Assembly (NCBI GenBank): GCA_024235855.1
Contig: JACKLN010000004.1
Coordinates: 248,001-312,000 of the forward strand
DNA from: Burkholderiaceae bacterium
GTDB taxonomy: Bacteria; Pseudomonadota; Gammaproteobacteria; Burkholderiales; Burkholderiaceae_C
Direction: 5' to 3'
Length of the DNA stretch: 64,000 bases
The notes beneath the pieces were generated by a model. That model did not search any database, was not told the origin of the DNA, and saw nothing but the letters and a program-made list of their open reading frames with translations. This document shows positions 18,991-27,515 of the stretch, piece by piece. The translations under genes were made by a program, and so were the position numbers. Position 1 is the stretch's first letter. Each line of letters starts with the position of its first letter.

Positions 18991-20550
18991 TCAGGCCGCG
19001 ATGCGGAAGCGCTCGAGCAGCGACACCAGCTGCTGCGCCTGGCTCTTCAGCGACTCGGTGGCGGCCGAAGCCTGCTCCACCATCGCCGCGTTCTGCTGCG
19101 TGCCCCGGTCCATCTCGGCCACGGTCTGGTTGACCTGTTCGATGCCCGTGGCCTGCTCGGCCGCCGAGCGCGACAGGCCATCGATGGCCTGGGCCACCTG
19201 CTGCACCGCACCGACGATGCGCGTCATCGTCTCGCCGGCGGCCTTGGCGCGGCCGGCACCCGCCTCGATCTGGTCCACCGACGAGCCGATCAGCGCGCGG
19301 ATCTCCTTGGCCGCCTCGGCGCTGCGCTGCGCCAGACTGCGCACCTCGCCGGCCACGACCGCGAAGCCGCGGCCCTGTTCGCCGGCACGGGCCGCCTCCA
19401 CCGCGGCATTGAGCGCCAGGATGTTGGTCTGGAACGCGATGCCGTCGATGGTGCCGATGATGTCGGCAATGCGCTTGGCCTGGCTGTTGATGGCGTCCAT
19501 CGTGCCCACGACCTCGTCGACCATCGTGCCGCCCTCGCGGGCGATGCCGGAGGCCTGGCCCGCCAGCACGCTCGCATCGCGGGCGCTGTCGGCGCTCTGG
19601 CGCACGGTGGTCGTCAGTTCCTCCAGCGATGCTGCAGCCTGCTGCAGGGCCGAGGCCGCCGATTCGGTGCGTGCCGACAGGTCGCGGTTGCCGCTGGCGA
19701 TCTCCGAGGAGGCACTGTCGATCTGGCCGGCGGCACCACGGATCTCGCCGACCACGGCGGTCAGGTTGCGCGCCACGGTGTCCAGCGCCGCCTGCACGCG
19801 GCCGGTGGCATCGGCCGCCACATCGTGCTGGCGCACCGTCAGGTCGCCTTCGGCCAGGCGGGACGCCACGGCCGCTGCATCCACCAGCGGGCGGGTGATC
19901 AACCGCGCCACCCAGACCGACAGCACCGTGCAGCCTCCGAGCAGCAGCAGTGCGATGGTGGCCGACGCCAGGTTCTGGCGCTGTGCCGCAGCCTTGGCCG
20001 CCGCGACTTCGGCCTCTGCTTCGGCCTTGCGCTCGGCCACGTAGGCCGCCACGCGCTGCTGGATGCCCGCGAAATGCTGGTCCAGCGTCACGACGTAGCT
20101 GGCCGCAGTGGCCACGCCCGCCGTCTTGATGTCCAACGTGTCGACAGCGATCTTGGCATAGGCCCCCACGGCGTCGGCCAGGGCCTGCTTGTTTTCGCGG
20201 TCCTCGGGGGACTCGGACGCGGCAACGGCCGCCGCGACCTGGGCATTCAATGCCTGGATCTCGCCGTTCAACGACTTGTCGAGTTCGGCGATGGATTCGG
20301 CGCGCTGGCCCACCGCCTCCCAGGTCAGCGACTGGTAGATGCGCTGATGCACCCGGGTCGTGTCCGATCCCAGGCTCTGCGCCTGCAGCACGCGCTGCAG
20401 CGCGTCACCGGACACGCGTTCGAGTTCCAGCGCCAGGTGCCGGTTGCCGAACCACGCCATGGCGGCCACGACCACCAGGCCGAGCAGCGCCAACGCCGGG
20501 GCGAGCGCCACCTTCACATGGATGGGCAGGTTTCGGATGCTCCAGTTCAC
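18991..20550 (-). CDS. Methyl-accepting chemotaxis protein
   Basis: A 519-residue chemoreceptor. A membrane helix near residues 14-36 is followed by a periplasmic helical-bundle sensor of about 150 residues, a second helix (LASATIALLLLGGCTVLSVWVARLI), a HAMP domain, and the long signalling coiled coil with the hairpin tip EQGRGFAVVAGEVRSLAQRS intact. The GTG at 20550 gives the usual MNWSIRNLPIHVK start; another in-frame GTG at 20583 would add 11 hydrophobic residues. There is no CheR-binding pentapeptide at the C-terminus (FRIAA). The secreted sCache gene just upstream is probably cotranscribed. Confidence 0.94.
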   Translation of the reverse strand: MNWSIRNLPIHVKVALAPALALLGLVVVAAMAWFGNRHLALELERVSGDALQRVLQAQSLGSDTTRVHQRIYQSLTWEAVGQRAESIAELDKSLNGEIQALNAQVAAAVAASESPEDRENKQALADAVGAYAKIAVDTLDIKTAGVATAASYVVTLDQHFAGIQQRVAAYVAERKAEAEAEVAAAKAAAQRQNLASATIALLLLGGCTVLSVWVARLITRPLVDAAAVASRLAEGDLTVRQHDVAADATGRVQAALDTVARNLTAVVGEIRGAAGQIDSASSEIASGNRDLSARTESAASALQQAAASLEELTTTVRQSADSARDASVLAGQASGIAREGGTMVDEVVGTMDAINSQAKRIADIIGTIDGIAFQTNILALNAAVEAARAGEQGRGFAVVAGEVRSLAQRSAEAAKEIRALIGSSVDQIEAGAGRAKAAGETMTRIVGAVQQVAQAIDGLSRSAAEQATGIEQVNQTVAEMDRGTQQNAAMVEQASAATESLKSQAQQLVSLLERFRIAA

Positions 20551-20629
20551 GGGTGCACTTTCGAAGGAGAGAAACAAGAACACCCGGTCGCCTGATGGCG
20601 GCCGGGTGCCATGGGCTTGCCGGCCGGGA

Positions 20630-21091
20630 TCAGCGGTAGACGCCGACGCCGACGAAACCTTCGCCGTTGGGCTGCTTCACCGCATAGGTGGTCTTGGGCA
20701 TGATCTTCTTGGTCAGCGGATCCGGCCAGTCGTAGTCGAACCAGCCGCCGCCCTTCGCGGCGAGCGCCACCATGCCGTTGACGATGGGCGTGCCGTTGGC
20801 GTCCTTCACCGCACTCATGTCCTTGCCGACCAGCTTGGCGTTGGCGCCATGGGCCAAGGCCGTGCCCTTGTTGTCGTAGACCATCACGTAGAGGTCCTTC
20901 TTGTTCCAGTTGGCCTTGTCGTTCGTGAAGTCCGCGTAGGCCTTCTCGGCGCCCACAGCCTTGATGTGGGCCACGGCGGCCTCGACCATGGCCTTGGCCT
21001 CGTCCTTGCTGCCACGGTCCTGGGCCAGCGTGCCGCCAGCGGCGCAGGCCAGCGCCACGGCCATCAAGGTACGGCGAGTGATCGTCTTCAT
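20630..21091 (-). CDS. Secreted single-Cache (sCache_2-like) sensor protein
   Basis: A 153-residue protein with a signal peptide (MKTITRRTLMAVALACAAGG, cleavage near LAQ) and then one Cache-type domain: helix EAKAMVEAAVAHIKAVG, strand DLYVMVYDNKGTALAHGANAKLVGKD and GGGWFDYDWPDPLTKKIMPKTTYA, a standard sCache_2 layout. It lacks any membrane or signalling module, so it would act as a free periplasmic ligand-binding protein. It lies upstream of and on the same strand as the chemoreceptor, to which it may deliver ligand information; that coupling is inferred. Confidence 0.88.
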   Translation of the reverse strand: MKTITRRTLMAVALACAAGGTLAQDRGSKDEAKAMVEAAVAHIKAVGAEKAYADFTNDKANWNKKDLYVMVYDNKGTALAHGANAKLVGKDMSAVKDANGTPIVNGMVALAAKGGGWFDYDWPDPLTKKIMPKTTYAVKQPNGEGFVGVGVYR

Positions 21092-21236
21092 CAGAAATTG
21101 CTCCAGGATGGATGAAATTCGGCACCGATTGGTTCAACCGGGCGCGCAACTGGAGGTATCGGACACTCGGGCAAGGACTTGAGGCCCGAGGTCCAACGGG
21201 TCGTCCACGCCCGCACGCAGGCATCATCACGCCACC

Positions 21237-21809
21237 ATGGACAAGTACCTCGAACTGATCGCCGCCCGCCTGCCGGCCTGGGCAGGCGATGGCCTGGAGT
21301 CCCTCGTGGTCGCCACCCAGGTCATCGTCATCCTCGTCGCCGCCTGGCTGCTGATGCGACTGGTGCGTCGGCTGCTGGGCAAGCTGGCCCGCGTCTACGC
21401 CCTGCCGGTGATGCTGGTGGTGCTGGCACGCCGGGTGGTCGCGCTGCTGGTCTACCTGGGCGCGCTGCTGTGGTCGCTGGAGCGCATGGGTGTGTCCAGC
21501 CACGTGCTGTGGACGGCCTTCACCGGCTTCGCCACGGTGGGCGCGGTGGCGTTCTTCGCCGCCTGGAGCGTGCTGTCCAACCTGTTCTGCACGCTGCTGA
21601 TCTTCATCACCCGCGCCTTCCGCCCCGGCGACGTGGTGGAACTGCTGGAAACCGGCGACAAGCCGGGCTTCAAGGGCCGGGTGCACGACATCAACCTCGT
21701 CTACACCACGCTGGTGGAGACCGGGCCGGACGGCACGTTGACCCGCCTGCAGTTGCCGAACAACCTGTTCTTCCAGCGGCCGCTGCGCCGGTGGGCGGAC
21801 GAGGACTGA
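21237..21809 (+). CDS. Small-conductance mechanosensitive channel-like protein (MscS family)
   Basis: A 190-residue protein. Three membrane helices (about 24-44, 55-82 and 88-122) lead into the pore helix region FATVGAVAFFAAWSVLSNLFCTLLIFITRAFRPGD, the MscS signature. A short cytoplasmic beta domain with DINLVYTTLVETGPDG and LPNNLFFQ follows. At 190 residues it is a truncated-type MscS that lacks the large C-terminal vestibule. Role is probably release of solutes on osmotic downshift, by family knowledge. Confidence 0.88.
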   Translation: MDKYLELIAARLPAWAGDGLESLVVATQVIVILVAAWLLMRLVRRLLGKLARVYALPVMLVVLARRVVALLVYLGALLWSLERMGVSSHVLWTAFTGFATVGAVAFFAAWSVLSNLFCTLLIFITRAFRPGDVVELLETGDKPGFKGRVHDINLVYTTLVETGPDGTLTRLQLPNNLFFQRPLRRWADED

Positions 21810-21926
21810 CCGCTCCATCACGCCGGCGCAATGGCCCTGGGTGGCCCGCCATCGTCGTTCGTCGTCGCCGGTGGCGGTTCATCGCACGCGGCCCACGGGC
21901 CGCGGCCCCGCCGGCAGACTGGCGGG

Positions 21927-22778
21927 ATGAACGGACCGTCCGATCTCCGCCGTCGCCTGGCCCGCCGCGTGGCCGAGGCCCACGCGCCGCTGTCGCCCTG
22001 GCTGGGGCTGGTCTCGGGCTCCACCGTCGAGGACACGGCCGACGCGCGCTCCGACGTCGACATGAGCCTGCTCTTCGAGACCCTGCCGCCGGAAGACGCG
22101 CTGCGCCGCGCCTGCGCCGGCGCCGGCGGCGAACCCTGGCACTGGCAGGTCGGCGCCTTCGACGGCAGCGGCGCCGTGGTGGCCTTCTGGCTCGAGGGCA
22201 TCGAGACGCAGATCGCCTACGGCAGCCGCGCCAACTTCGAGGCCGAACTCGACCAGGTGCTGCTCCGGCACGACCCCGACACCCCGCTTCACAAGCTCTG
22301 CGAAGGCGTGGCCAAGGCCGAGCCGCTGGCGGGCCATGCCGCACTGGCGGCGGCGCAGTCCCGCGTGCGAGACTTCCCCGAGGGCCTGGCACGCGCCATG
22401 GCCACCCACTGGCTGGGCCAGGTCACGCCTTGGCGGGCCATCGCGCAGATCGTGCACCGCGACGCCCTGGCCTGGAGCCGCGAACTGCAGGTGCAGGCCG
22501 CCCACCGCCTGCTCGGGGCGCTGGCGGGCCTGAACCGCTGCTACTTCACCACCTTCCAGTTCAAGCGCATGGGTCGCTTCGTCGATGCCATGGCCCACAA
22601 GCCACCGGCCTTCACGGCCCGGCTCGAGGCGGTGCTGATGACGGCGCCGGCCGCCGGTTTCGCCGCCCTGCATTTGCTGGAGGCGGAGGTGACGGCACTG
22701 GTGGCCGCGCGCTGGCCCGACCTGGATCTCAGCGCGGTGCGCCAGCGGCACGCCGCGTTCGCACCGCCTCCAGGCTGA
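21927..22778 (+). CDS. Nucleotidyltransferase-fold protein
   Basis: A 283-residue protein with the minimal nucleotidyltransferase signature: Gly31-Ser32 followed by Asp43-x-Asp45 in RSDVDMSLLFE, as in aminoglycoside and polymerase-beta-type transferases. A large helical C-terminal part follows (RNA or substrate binding, unknown). The start at 21927 is taken as the ATG immediately before MNGPSDLRRRL; the frame is open farther upstream but without protein-like composition. Its last 50 bases overlap the 3' end of btuF on the other strand. Substrate not identifiable. Confidence 0.75.
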   Translation: MNGPSDLRRRLARRVAEAHAPLSPWLGLVSGSTVEDTADARSDVDMSLLFETLPPEDALRRACAGAGGEPWHWQVGAFDGSGAVVAFWLEGIETQIAYGSRANFEAELDQVLLRHDPDTPLHKLCEGVAKAEPLAGHAALAAAQSRVRDFPEGLARAMATHWLGQVTPWRAIAQIVHRDALAWSRELQVQAAHRLLGALAGLNRCYFTTFQFKRMGRFVDAMAHKPPAFTARLEAVLMTAPAAGFAALHLLEAEVTALVAARWPDLDLSAVRQRHAAFAPPPG

Positions 22779-23625
22779 GGCACAGCTCGCGCGCACCGGC
22801 GGCCATGCGGTCGGTGGCGCGGTGCAGGGTGTCGGGGTTCACTGTCAGCAGCGCCGTGCCCTGCAGGCTGCGCAGGTGGCGCCAGCGGTCCAGGCCGTCG
22901 GGCTTGCCGGCGTCCAACCGCCCGGTGACGATGGCGTCCGGGCGTGCGGACAGCACCGCCTCGGCCGACACCTGCGGCACCAGCTGCGGCAGCTCGGCGA
23001 AGACGTTGCGCGCGCCGCAGAGGGCCAGCGCCTCGCTGATGGGGTGGGCGCCGTTGACCGTCATCAGCGGTTCGGCCCAGATCTGGTAGACCACGCGCAG
23101 GGGCGTGCGCTGGGCATAGGTCGTGCGCAGGGCCGCGAGTTCGCCTTCGAAGGCGGCCGCACGCGCGTCGGCCGCCGCGTCGGTGCCGGCCAGGCGGCCG
23201 AAGGCGCGCAGCGTGGCGGCGATGTGCGCCAGGTCGCGCCCGGCGCTGCTGAACACCGGCAGGCCGGCAGCACGCAGCCGCGCCAGCTGCTGCGGCGCAC
23301 TGCCGTTGGCCCAGACCACCACGAGGTCGGGTTTCAGCGCCACGATGCGCTCCAGGTCCAGCCGCACCGCGTCGCCGATGCGTGGCAGGCGTCGGGCGGC
23401 CTCGGGGTAGTCGCTCCAGTCGGACACGGCCACCACGCGGCTGCCGGCGCCGGCGGCGAACAGCAGCTCGGTCAGGTGCGGCGCGATGCTGACGATGCGC
23501 TGCGCCGGCGCCGGCAGCACGAGCGTGGCGCCTTCGTCGTCGACGAGGCGGATCTCGGCCTGCGCGCCCGCGGCGAAGGCCAGCAGGCTCGCGACGAGCG
23601 CGCTCAGGCCGGTACGAACAGCCAT
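22729..23625 (-). CDS. btuF: Vitamin B12 ABC transporter, periplasmic binding protein
   Basis: A 298-residue periplasmic substrate-binding protein of the helical-backbone metal receptor type. Signal peptide to about residue 23 (AAGAQA). RIVSIAPHLTELLFAAGAG and VVAVSDWSDYPEAARRLPRIGD are the N-lobe signature of BtuF-like proteins; LKPDLVVVW and ARPDAIV mark the second lobe. It is the last gene of the riboswitch-led operon btuBCDF, and its start overlaps the end of btuD by 22 bases. Assignment to B12, not haem or iron-siderophore, rests on the operon's riboswitch and BtuB. Confidence 0.9.
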   Translation of the reverse strand: MAVRTGLSALVASLLAFAAGAQAEIRLVDDEGATLVLPAPAQRIVSIAPHLTELLFAAGAGSRVVAVSDWSDYPEAARRLPRIGDAVRLDLERIVALKPDLVVVWANGSAPQQLARLRAAGLPVFSSAGRDLAHIAATLRAFGRLAGTDAAADARAAAFEGELAALRTTYAQRTPLRVVYQIWAEPLMTVNGAHPISEALALCGARNVFAELPQLVPQVSAEAVLSARPDAIVTGRLDAGKPDGLDRWRHLRSLQGTALLTVNPDTLHRATDRMAAGARELCLSLEAVRTRRAAGAPR

Positions 23626-24362
23626 TGCCCCCCCAGGTTCACCCGCTGCAGCGCATGGCCGAAGGCGGCCGACAGCACGGGCTCGGTCATCACCTCGGCC
23701 ACCGGCCCGGCGTGGTGCCCGCGCGGACCAAGCACCAACGCGTGGGTCGCGAAACGCGCCGCCAGGTTCAGATCGTGCACCGACAGCACCACCAGCCGCC
23801 CCTGCGCCTGGACCAGCGGCTGCAGGTGGCGCATCAGGAGCAACTGGTGGTGCAGGTCCAGGTGGGCCAGCGGTTCGTCCATCAGCAGCGCCAGCGGGTC
23901 CTGCGCCAGCAGCGCGGCGATGGCCACGCGCTGGCGTTCGCCGCCGGAGAGCGTCAGCACGTCCCGGTCGTCGAAGCCGGCGAGGTCCACCGCCGTCAGC
24001 GCGGCACGGGCGATGCGGCGGTCGTCCTCGCCCTCCCAGGCCCAGCGCGCCAGGTGCGGGTGGCGGCCGATGAGCACCAGGTCCAGCACGCTGGCGGCAA
24101 AGCTGTCGATCTGGGCCTGCGGCAGCAGGCCGCGCAGGCAGGCGGCCTCACCGGGTGGCCAGCCGGCGTACGGCCGCCCGCCCAAGCGCAGCGAACCGGC
24201 GTCGGGCGCGCGCAGCCCGGCCAGCGTATGCAGCAGCGTGGTCTTGCCGCTGCCGTTGGGGCCGACGACGGCCCAGAGCTGGCCGCGCAGCAGCGTGAGG
24301 TCCAGCGCGTCGACCAGCGTGCGCGCGCCAGCGATCAGACCCAGCCGCTCGACCTCGATCAT
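23604..24362 (-). CDS. btuD: Vitamin B12 ABC transporter, ATPase
   Basis: A 252-residue ABC ATPase. Walker A GPNGSGKTT at residues 34-42, ABC signature LSGGERQR, Walker B LALLMDEPLAHLD and the H-loop HDLNLAARF are all present. It couples ATP hydrolysis to B12 import through BtuC. The start at 24362 overlaps the btuC stop by four bases (ATGA). Long open frames upstream of this start are antisense noise from GC-rich sequence. Confidence 0.94.
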   Translation of the reverse strand: MIEVERLGLIAGARTLVDALDLTLLRGQLWAVVGPNGSGKTTLLHTLAGLRAPDAGSLRLGGRPYAGWPPGEAACLRGLLPQAQIDSFAASVLDLVLIGRHPHLARWAWEGEDDRRIARAALTAVDLAGFDDRDVLTLSGGERQRVAIAALLAQDPLALLMDEPLAHLDLHHQLLLMRHLQPLVQAQGRLVVLSVHDLNLAARFATHALVLGPRGHHAGPVAEVMTEPVLSAAFGHALQRVNLGGQWLFVPA

Positions 24363-25372
24363 GGCCGCCCTCCGCGCCGCAGCAGCAGCACCAGGAAGCT
24401 GGGCACGCCCAGCAGCGCGGTGATCACGCCCACCGGCAGCTGCGTGGGGGCCACCACTGTGCGCGCGAGCGTGTCGGCCAGCAGCAGCAAGCTGCCGCCG
24501 GCGAGCACGCAGCCGGGCAGCAGCACGCGCTGGTCGTTGCCGAACAGGAGGCGCAGCGCATGCGGCACCACCAGACCGATGAAACCCACGCTGCCGGCGG
24601 TGGTGACGGCCACCGCGGCGGCGGCCGAGGCCAACAGGTACAGCCATCGCCGCAGCCCGACCACGCGCACGCCCAGCGACGCCGCGGCCAGCGGCCCACG
24701 CAGCAGCACGTTGAGCTGGCGCGCCAGCGGCCAGGCCAGCGCCAGCAGCACCGCCAGCGCCACCAGCGGCCACGTCGGCGAGCCGGCACCGGACAGGTCG
24801 CCCGCCAGCCAGAACAGCATGCCGCGCAGCTGCGCCTCCGGCGCCAGCGACAGCATCAGCGTCACCACCGCCGTCCAGCCGGCGGCCAGCATCACGCCGG
24901 TGAGCAGCAGCCGCGGCGCGGTGTCGTGCGTGCCGGGTGCCGCCAGCAGCGCCAGGTCGCGGTGGGCGATCGCGAACACGAGCACGATGGTCAGCAGCGC
25001 ACCGCCGAAGGCGCCGGCCTGCACGGCCCAGGCGCCGACGCCCAGGCCCAGGCCGAGCCACATCGCCGCCAGCGCGCCGGCCGCGGCGCCGCCCGAAATG
25101 CCCAGCACGTACGGGTCGGCCAGCGGGTTGCGCAGCAGCACCTGCATCAGCGCGCCGGCCAGGGCCAGCAGGCCGCCGGTGGCAAAGGCCGCACCTGCAC
25201 GTCGCAGGCGCAGCGCGTGCAGCACCTCGGCCTCGGGCGAGGCGTCGGGGGCGAACATCAGGCCCGGCAGGGCCAGCGGGTCGATGACCACCGAGCCGCT
25301 GGCCAGGGCCAGCGCCCAGGACGCCGCCGCGAAGGCGACCAGAACGGTCCAGATGCGCAGCGCGCGGCCCAT
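24359..25372 (-). CDS. btuC: Vitamin B12 ABC transporter, permease
   Basis: A 337-residue inner-membrane permease of the FecCD/BtuC family with about ten helices. Motifs include RLRRAGAAFATGGLLALAGALMQVLLRNPLADPYVLGISGGAAAGA, the family's substrate-path helices, and GSVGFIGLVVPHALRLL near the C-terminus. The start at 25372 gives a normal length; the frame upstream is poor. It overlaps btuD by four bases and follows btuB by 13 bases. Confidence 0.94.
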   Translation of the reverse strand: MGRALRIWTVLVAFAAASWALALASGSVVIDPLALPGLMFAPDASPEAEVLHALRLRRAGAAFATGGLLALAGALMQVLLRNPLADPYVLGISGGAAAGALAAMWLGLGLGVGAWAVQAGAFGGALLTIVLVFAIAHRDLALLAAPGTHDTAPRLLLTGVMLAAGWTAVVTLMLSLAPEAQLRGMLFWLAGDLSGAGSPTWPLVALAVLLALAWPLARQLNVLLRGPLAAASLGVRVVGLRRWLYLLASAAAAVAVTTAGSVGFIGLVVPHALRLLFGNDQRVLLPGCVLAGGSLLLLADTLARTVVAPTQLPVGVITALLGVPSFLVLLLRRGGRP

Positions 25373-25385
25373 GCCCGGCCCTCGG

Positions 25386-27200
25386 TCAGTCCATCTGCCA
25401 GTGCAGCGCCAACACGGCCTTGCGTCCTGGCGCGTCGTAGCCGCGCACCAGCGTGTAGGCGCGGTCGGCCAGGTTGTCGATGCGCGCCGTGAGCGCCCAC
25501 CGAGGCGTGACCGCCCAGCGCGCATGCAGATTCAGCAGGCCGTAGCCCGCCAGCGCATCGGTGTTGGCGGCGTCGTTGAAGCGCGCACCCACGGCCACGG
25601 CCTCGACGCCCGCCTGCCAGGCCCCGCTCCGCCAGTCCAGCCCGGCGCTGCCGAAGCGTGCGGCCCGGCGCACCAGGCGGTTGCCGGTGTCGGCGTTCTC
25701 CGGCGTCTGCCAGGTGGCCTCGGCGCGCGCCTGCCAGGGGCCCGCCGCCCAGCGCGTGCGCAGCGTCAGGCCGCGGATGCGCGCGCGGCCCACGTTGTCC
25801 ACCGAGGTGAAGCTGTCGTTGATGGCGATGAGGTCGCGGATGCGGTTGTCGAAGGCGGTGGCGTCCACCCGCCAGGGACCGGCCTGGTGATGCAGGCCGA
25901 GTTCGGCGCTGCGCGAGCGCTCCGGCGCCAGGTCCGGATTGCCCTTGTAACCGAACTGCAGCGGGTAGTACAGGTCGTTGAAGCTCGGCGCCTTGAAGGC
26001 GGTGCCGGCGGCCGCGGTGAGCCGCCAGCCGGGCGCGACGGTCCAGTTCCAGCCCAGGTTGCCGGTGCCGTGGCCGCCGAACTGCGCGTCGTCGTCGTGG
26101 CGCAGCGCCAGTTGCAGGCGGTGGCCGGTGGCCACGTCGCCGCTCCATCCGGCGAACAGGCTGCCCACGCGGCGCGTGGTCTGCGTGAAGGCGGTGTCGC
26201 TGTCGACCTGCTCGCGCCGCCACTCCACGCCGGCCACGGCATCGCCGCCGGCCAGCGCGACGGCGTGCTGCCAGCTGGCCTGGTCCTGGTCGGTGCGGAA
26301 GCCGCCGGGGAAGCTGCCCTCGGTACGCAGGCTGTCCTGCCCGCGGGCCAGGCGCAGCGTGCTCGTCCAGCCGGGGGCCAGCTGGTCGCGGCTCTCCAGC
26401 GCCAGCGTGGCCAGGCGCTGACGGTTGAGGTCGTCCACACCCGGGCCGGCGTCGAAGTGCGCGCGGGTGTCGGCCAGGGTCAGCCGCGCGGCCAGGGTGT
26501 GGCCGGGCGCGCGGTCGTGTTCCAGCACCGCGAAGCCGCTGGTATTGCGGTAGGGGTCGCCGTCGGCGTTGTACGAGAAGGCGTTGTCGGGGTTGGTCGC
26601 CGAGCCGGCGTCGGTGGCGTGCCACGAGGCGCCCAGCGACACGCGGGTGGCGCCATCGGCATGGCCCCAGCGCACGGCGGCGCGGCGCGTGGCCTCGCTG
26701 CCCACGCCCAGATCCACCGCCAGCCCGTCGGCCTGGCGCGTGAACACCTGCACCACGCCGCCGATGGCGTCGGCGCCGTACAGGCCGCTGGCCGGGCCGA
26801 GCAGCACCTCGATGCGCTCGATCTGGTCCGGCGCCAGGTGCTCGAAAGCGTTGGTGCCGGTGGTGGCGGAATTGACGCGCACGCCGTCGATCAGCAGCAC
26901 CACGTGGTTGGCGTTGCTGCCGCGCAGGAACAGGCCCACCGGCTGGCCGGGGCCACCGTTGGCGGCCAGCTCCAGGCCGGCTTCGCGCTGCAACAGCTGC
27001 GCCAGGCCGTCGGCACCGGCGGCGGCGATGCGCTCGCGCGGGACCACGCGCAGGTCCAGCGGCGACTGGTCCTCGGCCTGCGGCACACGCGCGGCCGTCA
27101 CCACGACGACCGGCGGGGTCGTCTGGGCGTGCAGGGGGAGGGAAGACAACAGGCTGCCGCAGGCCGCGGCCGCCAGCGATAGGCGAACAGAGAGCTTCAC
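25386..27200 (-). CDS. btuB: Outer-membrane TonB-dependent cobalamin receptor
   Basis: A 604-residue TonB-dependent receptor: signal peptide MKLSVRLSLAAAACGSLLSS, TonB box region PVVVVTAAR, plug domain with RGSNANHVVLLIDGVRVN and RIEVLLGPASGLYGADAIGGVVQVFTR, then a 22-strand-type barrel ending in aromatic-containing LALHWQMD. The GTG at 27200 has GGAG seven bases upstream, and the preceding cobalamin riboswitch settles its substrate. It imports B12 across the outer membrane using TonB energy. Confidence 0.96.
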   Translation of the reverse strand: MKLSVRLSLAAAACGSLLSSLPLHAQTTPPVVVVTAARVPQAEDQSPLDLRVVPRERIAAAGADGLAQLLQREAGLELAANGGPGQPVGLFLRGSNANHVVLLIDGVRVNSATTGTNAFEHLAPDQIERIEVLLGPASGLYGADAIGGVVQVFTRQADGLAVDLGVGSEATRRAAVRWGHADGATRVSLGASWHATDAGSATNPDNAFSYNADGDPYRNTSGFAVLEHDRAPGHTLAARLTLADTRAHFDAGPGVDDLNRQRLATLALESRDQLAPGWTSTLRLARGQDSLRTEGSFPGGFRTDQDQASWQHAVALAGGDAVAGVEWRREQVDSDTAFTQTTRRVGSLFAGWSGDVATGHRLQLALRHDDDAQFGGHGTGNLGWNWTVAPGWRLTAAAGTAFKAPSFNDLYYPLQFGYKGNPDLAPERSRSAELGLHHQAGPWRVDATAFDNRIRDLIAINDSFTSVDNVGRARIRGLTLRTRWAAGPWQARAEATWQTPENADTGNRLVRRAARFGSAGLDWRSGAWQAGVEAVAVGARFNDAANTDALAGYGLLNLHARWAVTPRWALTARIDNLADRAYTLVRGYDAPGRKAVLALHWQMD

Positions 27201-27282
27201 GATGACTCCGGCCGACAGCGTCCCCGCAGCGGCATGGGTGGCGAACAGCCCCGCCGCACCGAGGCACGACGAAGCCCTGCGC

Positions 27283-27475
27283 TCCGCAGGCCGGTATCCG
27301 GGCTCGCAGGCCGGGGAGGCATCCCCCCGGGGGCCGCCGCCTTCCCAGGTTGCGTGCAACCCAGTGGCGTGCTGGCGGCCTTGCGCCTGCTCACCGGTGC
27401 GGGGGCAGCGCAGGAGTGCTCCCGCGGGTTCGAACCGCGGGCCGTCACCTGCTTCCCGTTCAACCTTTGGCCAGC
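27283..27475 (-). promoter_or_regulatory. Cobalamin riboswitch upstream of btuB
   Basis: On the minus strand the leader of btuB contains the B12 box GCGAGCCCGGATACCGGCC (27289-27307, given plus-strand positions), the GCTGCCCCCGCACCGGT core (27393-27409), and the GGGAAGC-AGGTG and GGGAAGG-type elements of class II-like adenosylcobalamin riboswitches, all in the right order. It fills most of the 315-base gap between btuB and the enoyl-CoA hydratase gene. It is expected to shut btuBCDF when B12 is plentiful. Between 27417 and 27437 it holds a stable helix with a GGTTCGAACC-like loop resembling a tRNA T-arm. Confidence 0.93.
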
Positions 27476-27515
27476 CATGGCCGCGGGCACCTGGAGCGAG
27501 GCGCATGATACGCGG

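Noticed and set aside
27410..27440. A possible tRNA gene suggested by a GGTTCGAACC loop in a GC-rich helix
   Set aside because: There is no acceptor, D or anticodon arm around it; it lies within the cobalamin riboswitch as a peripheral helix.
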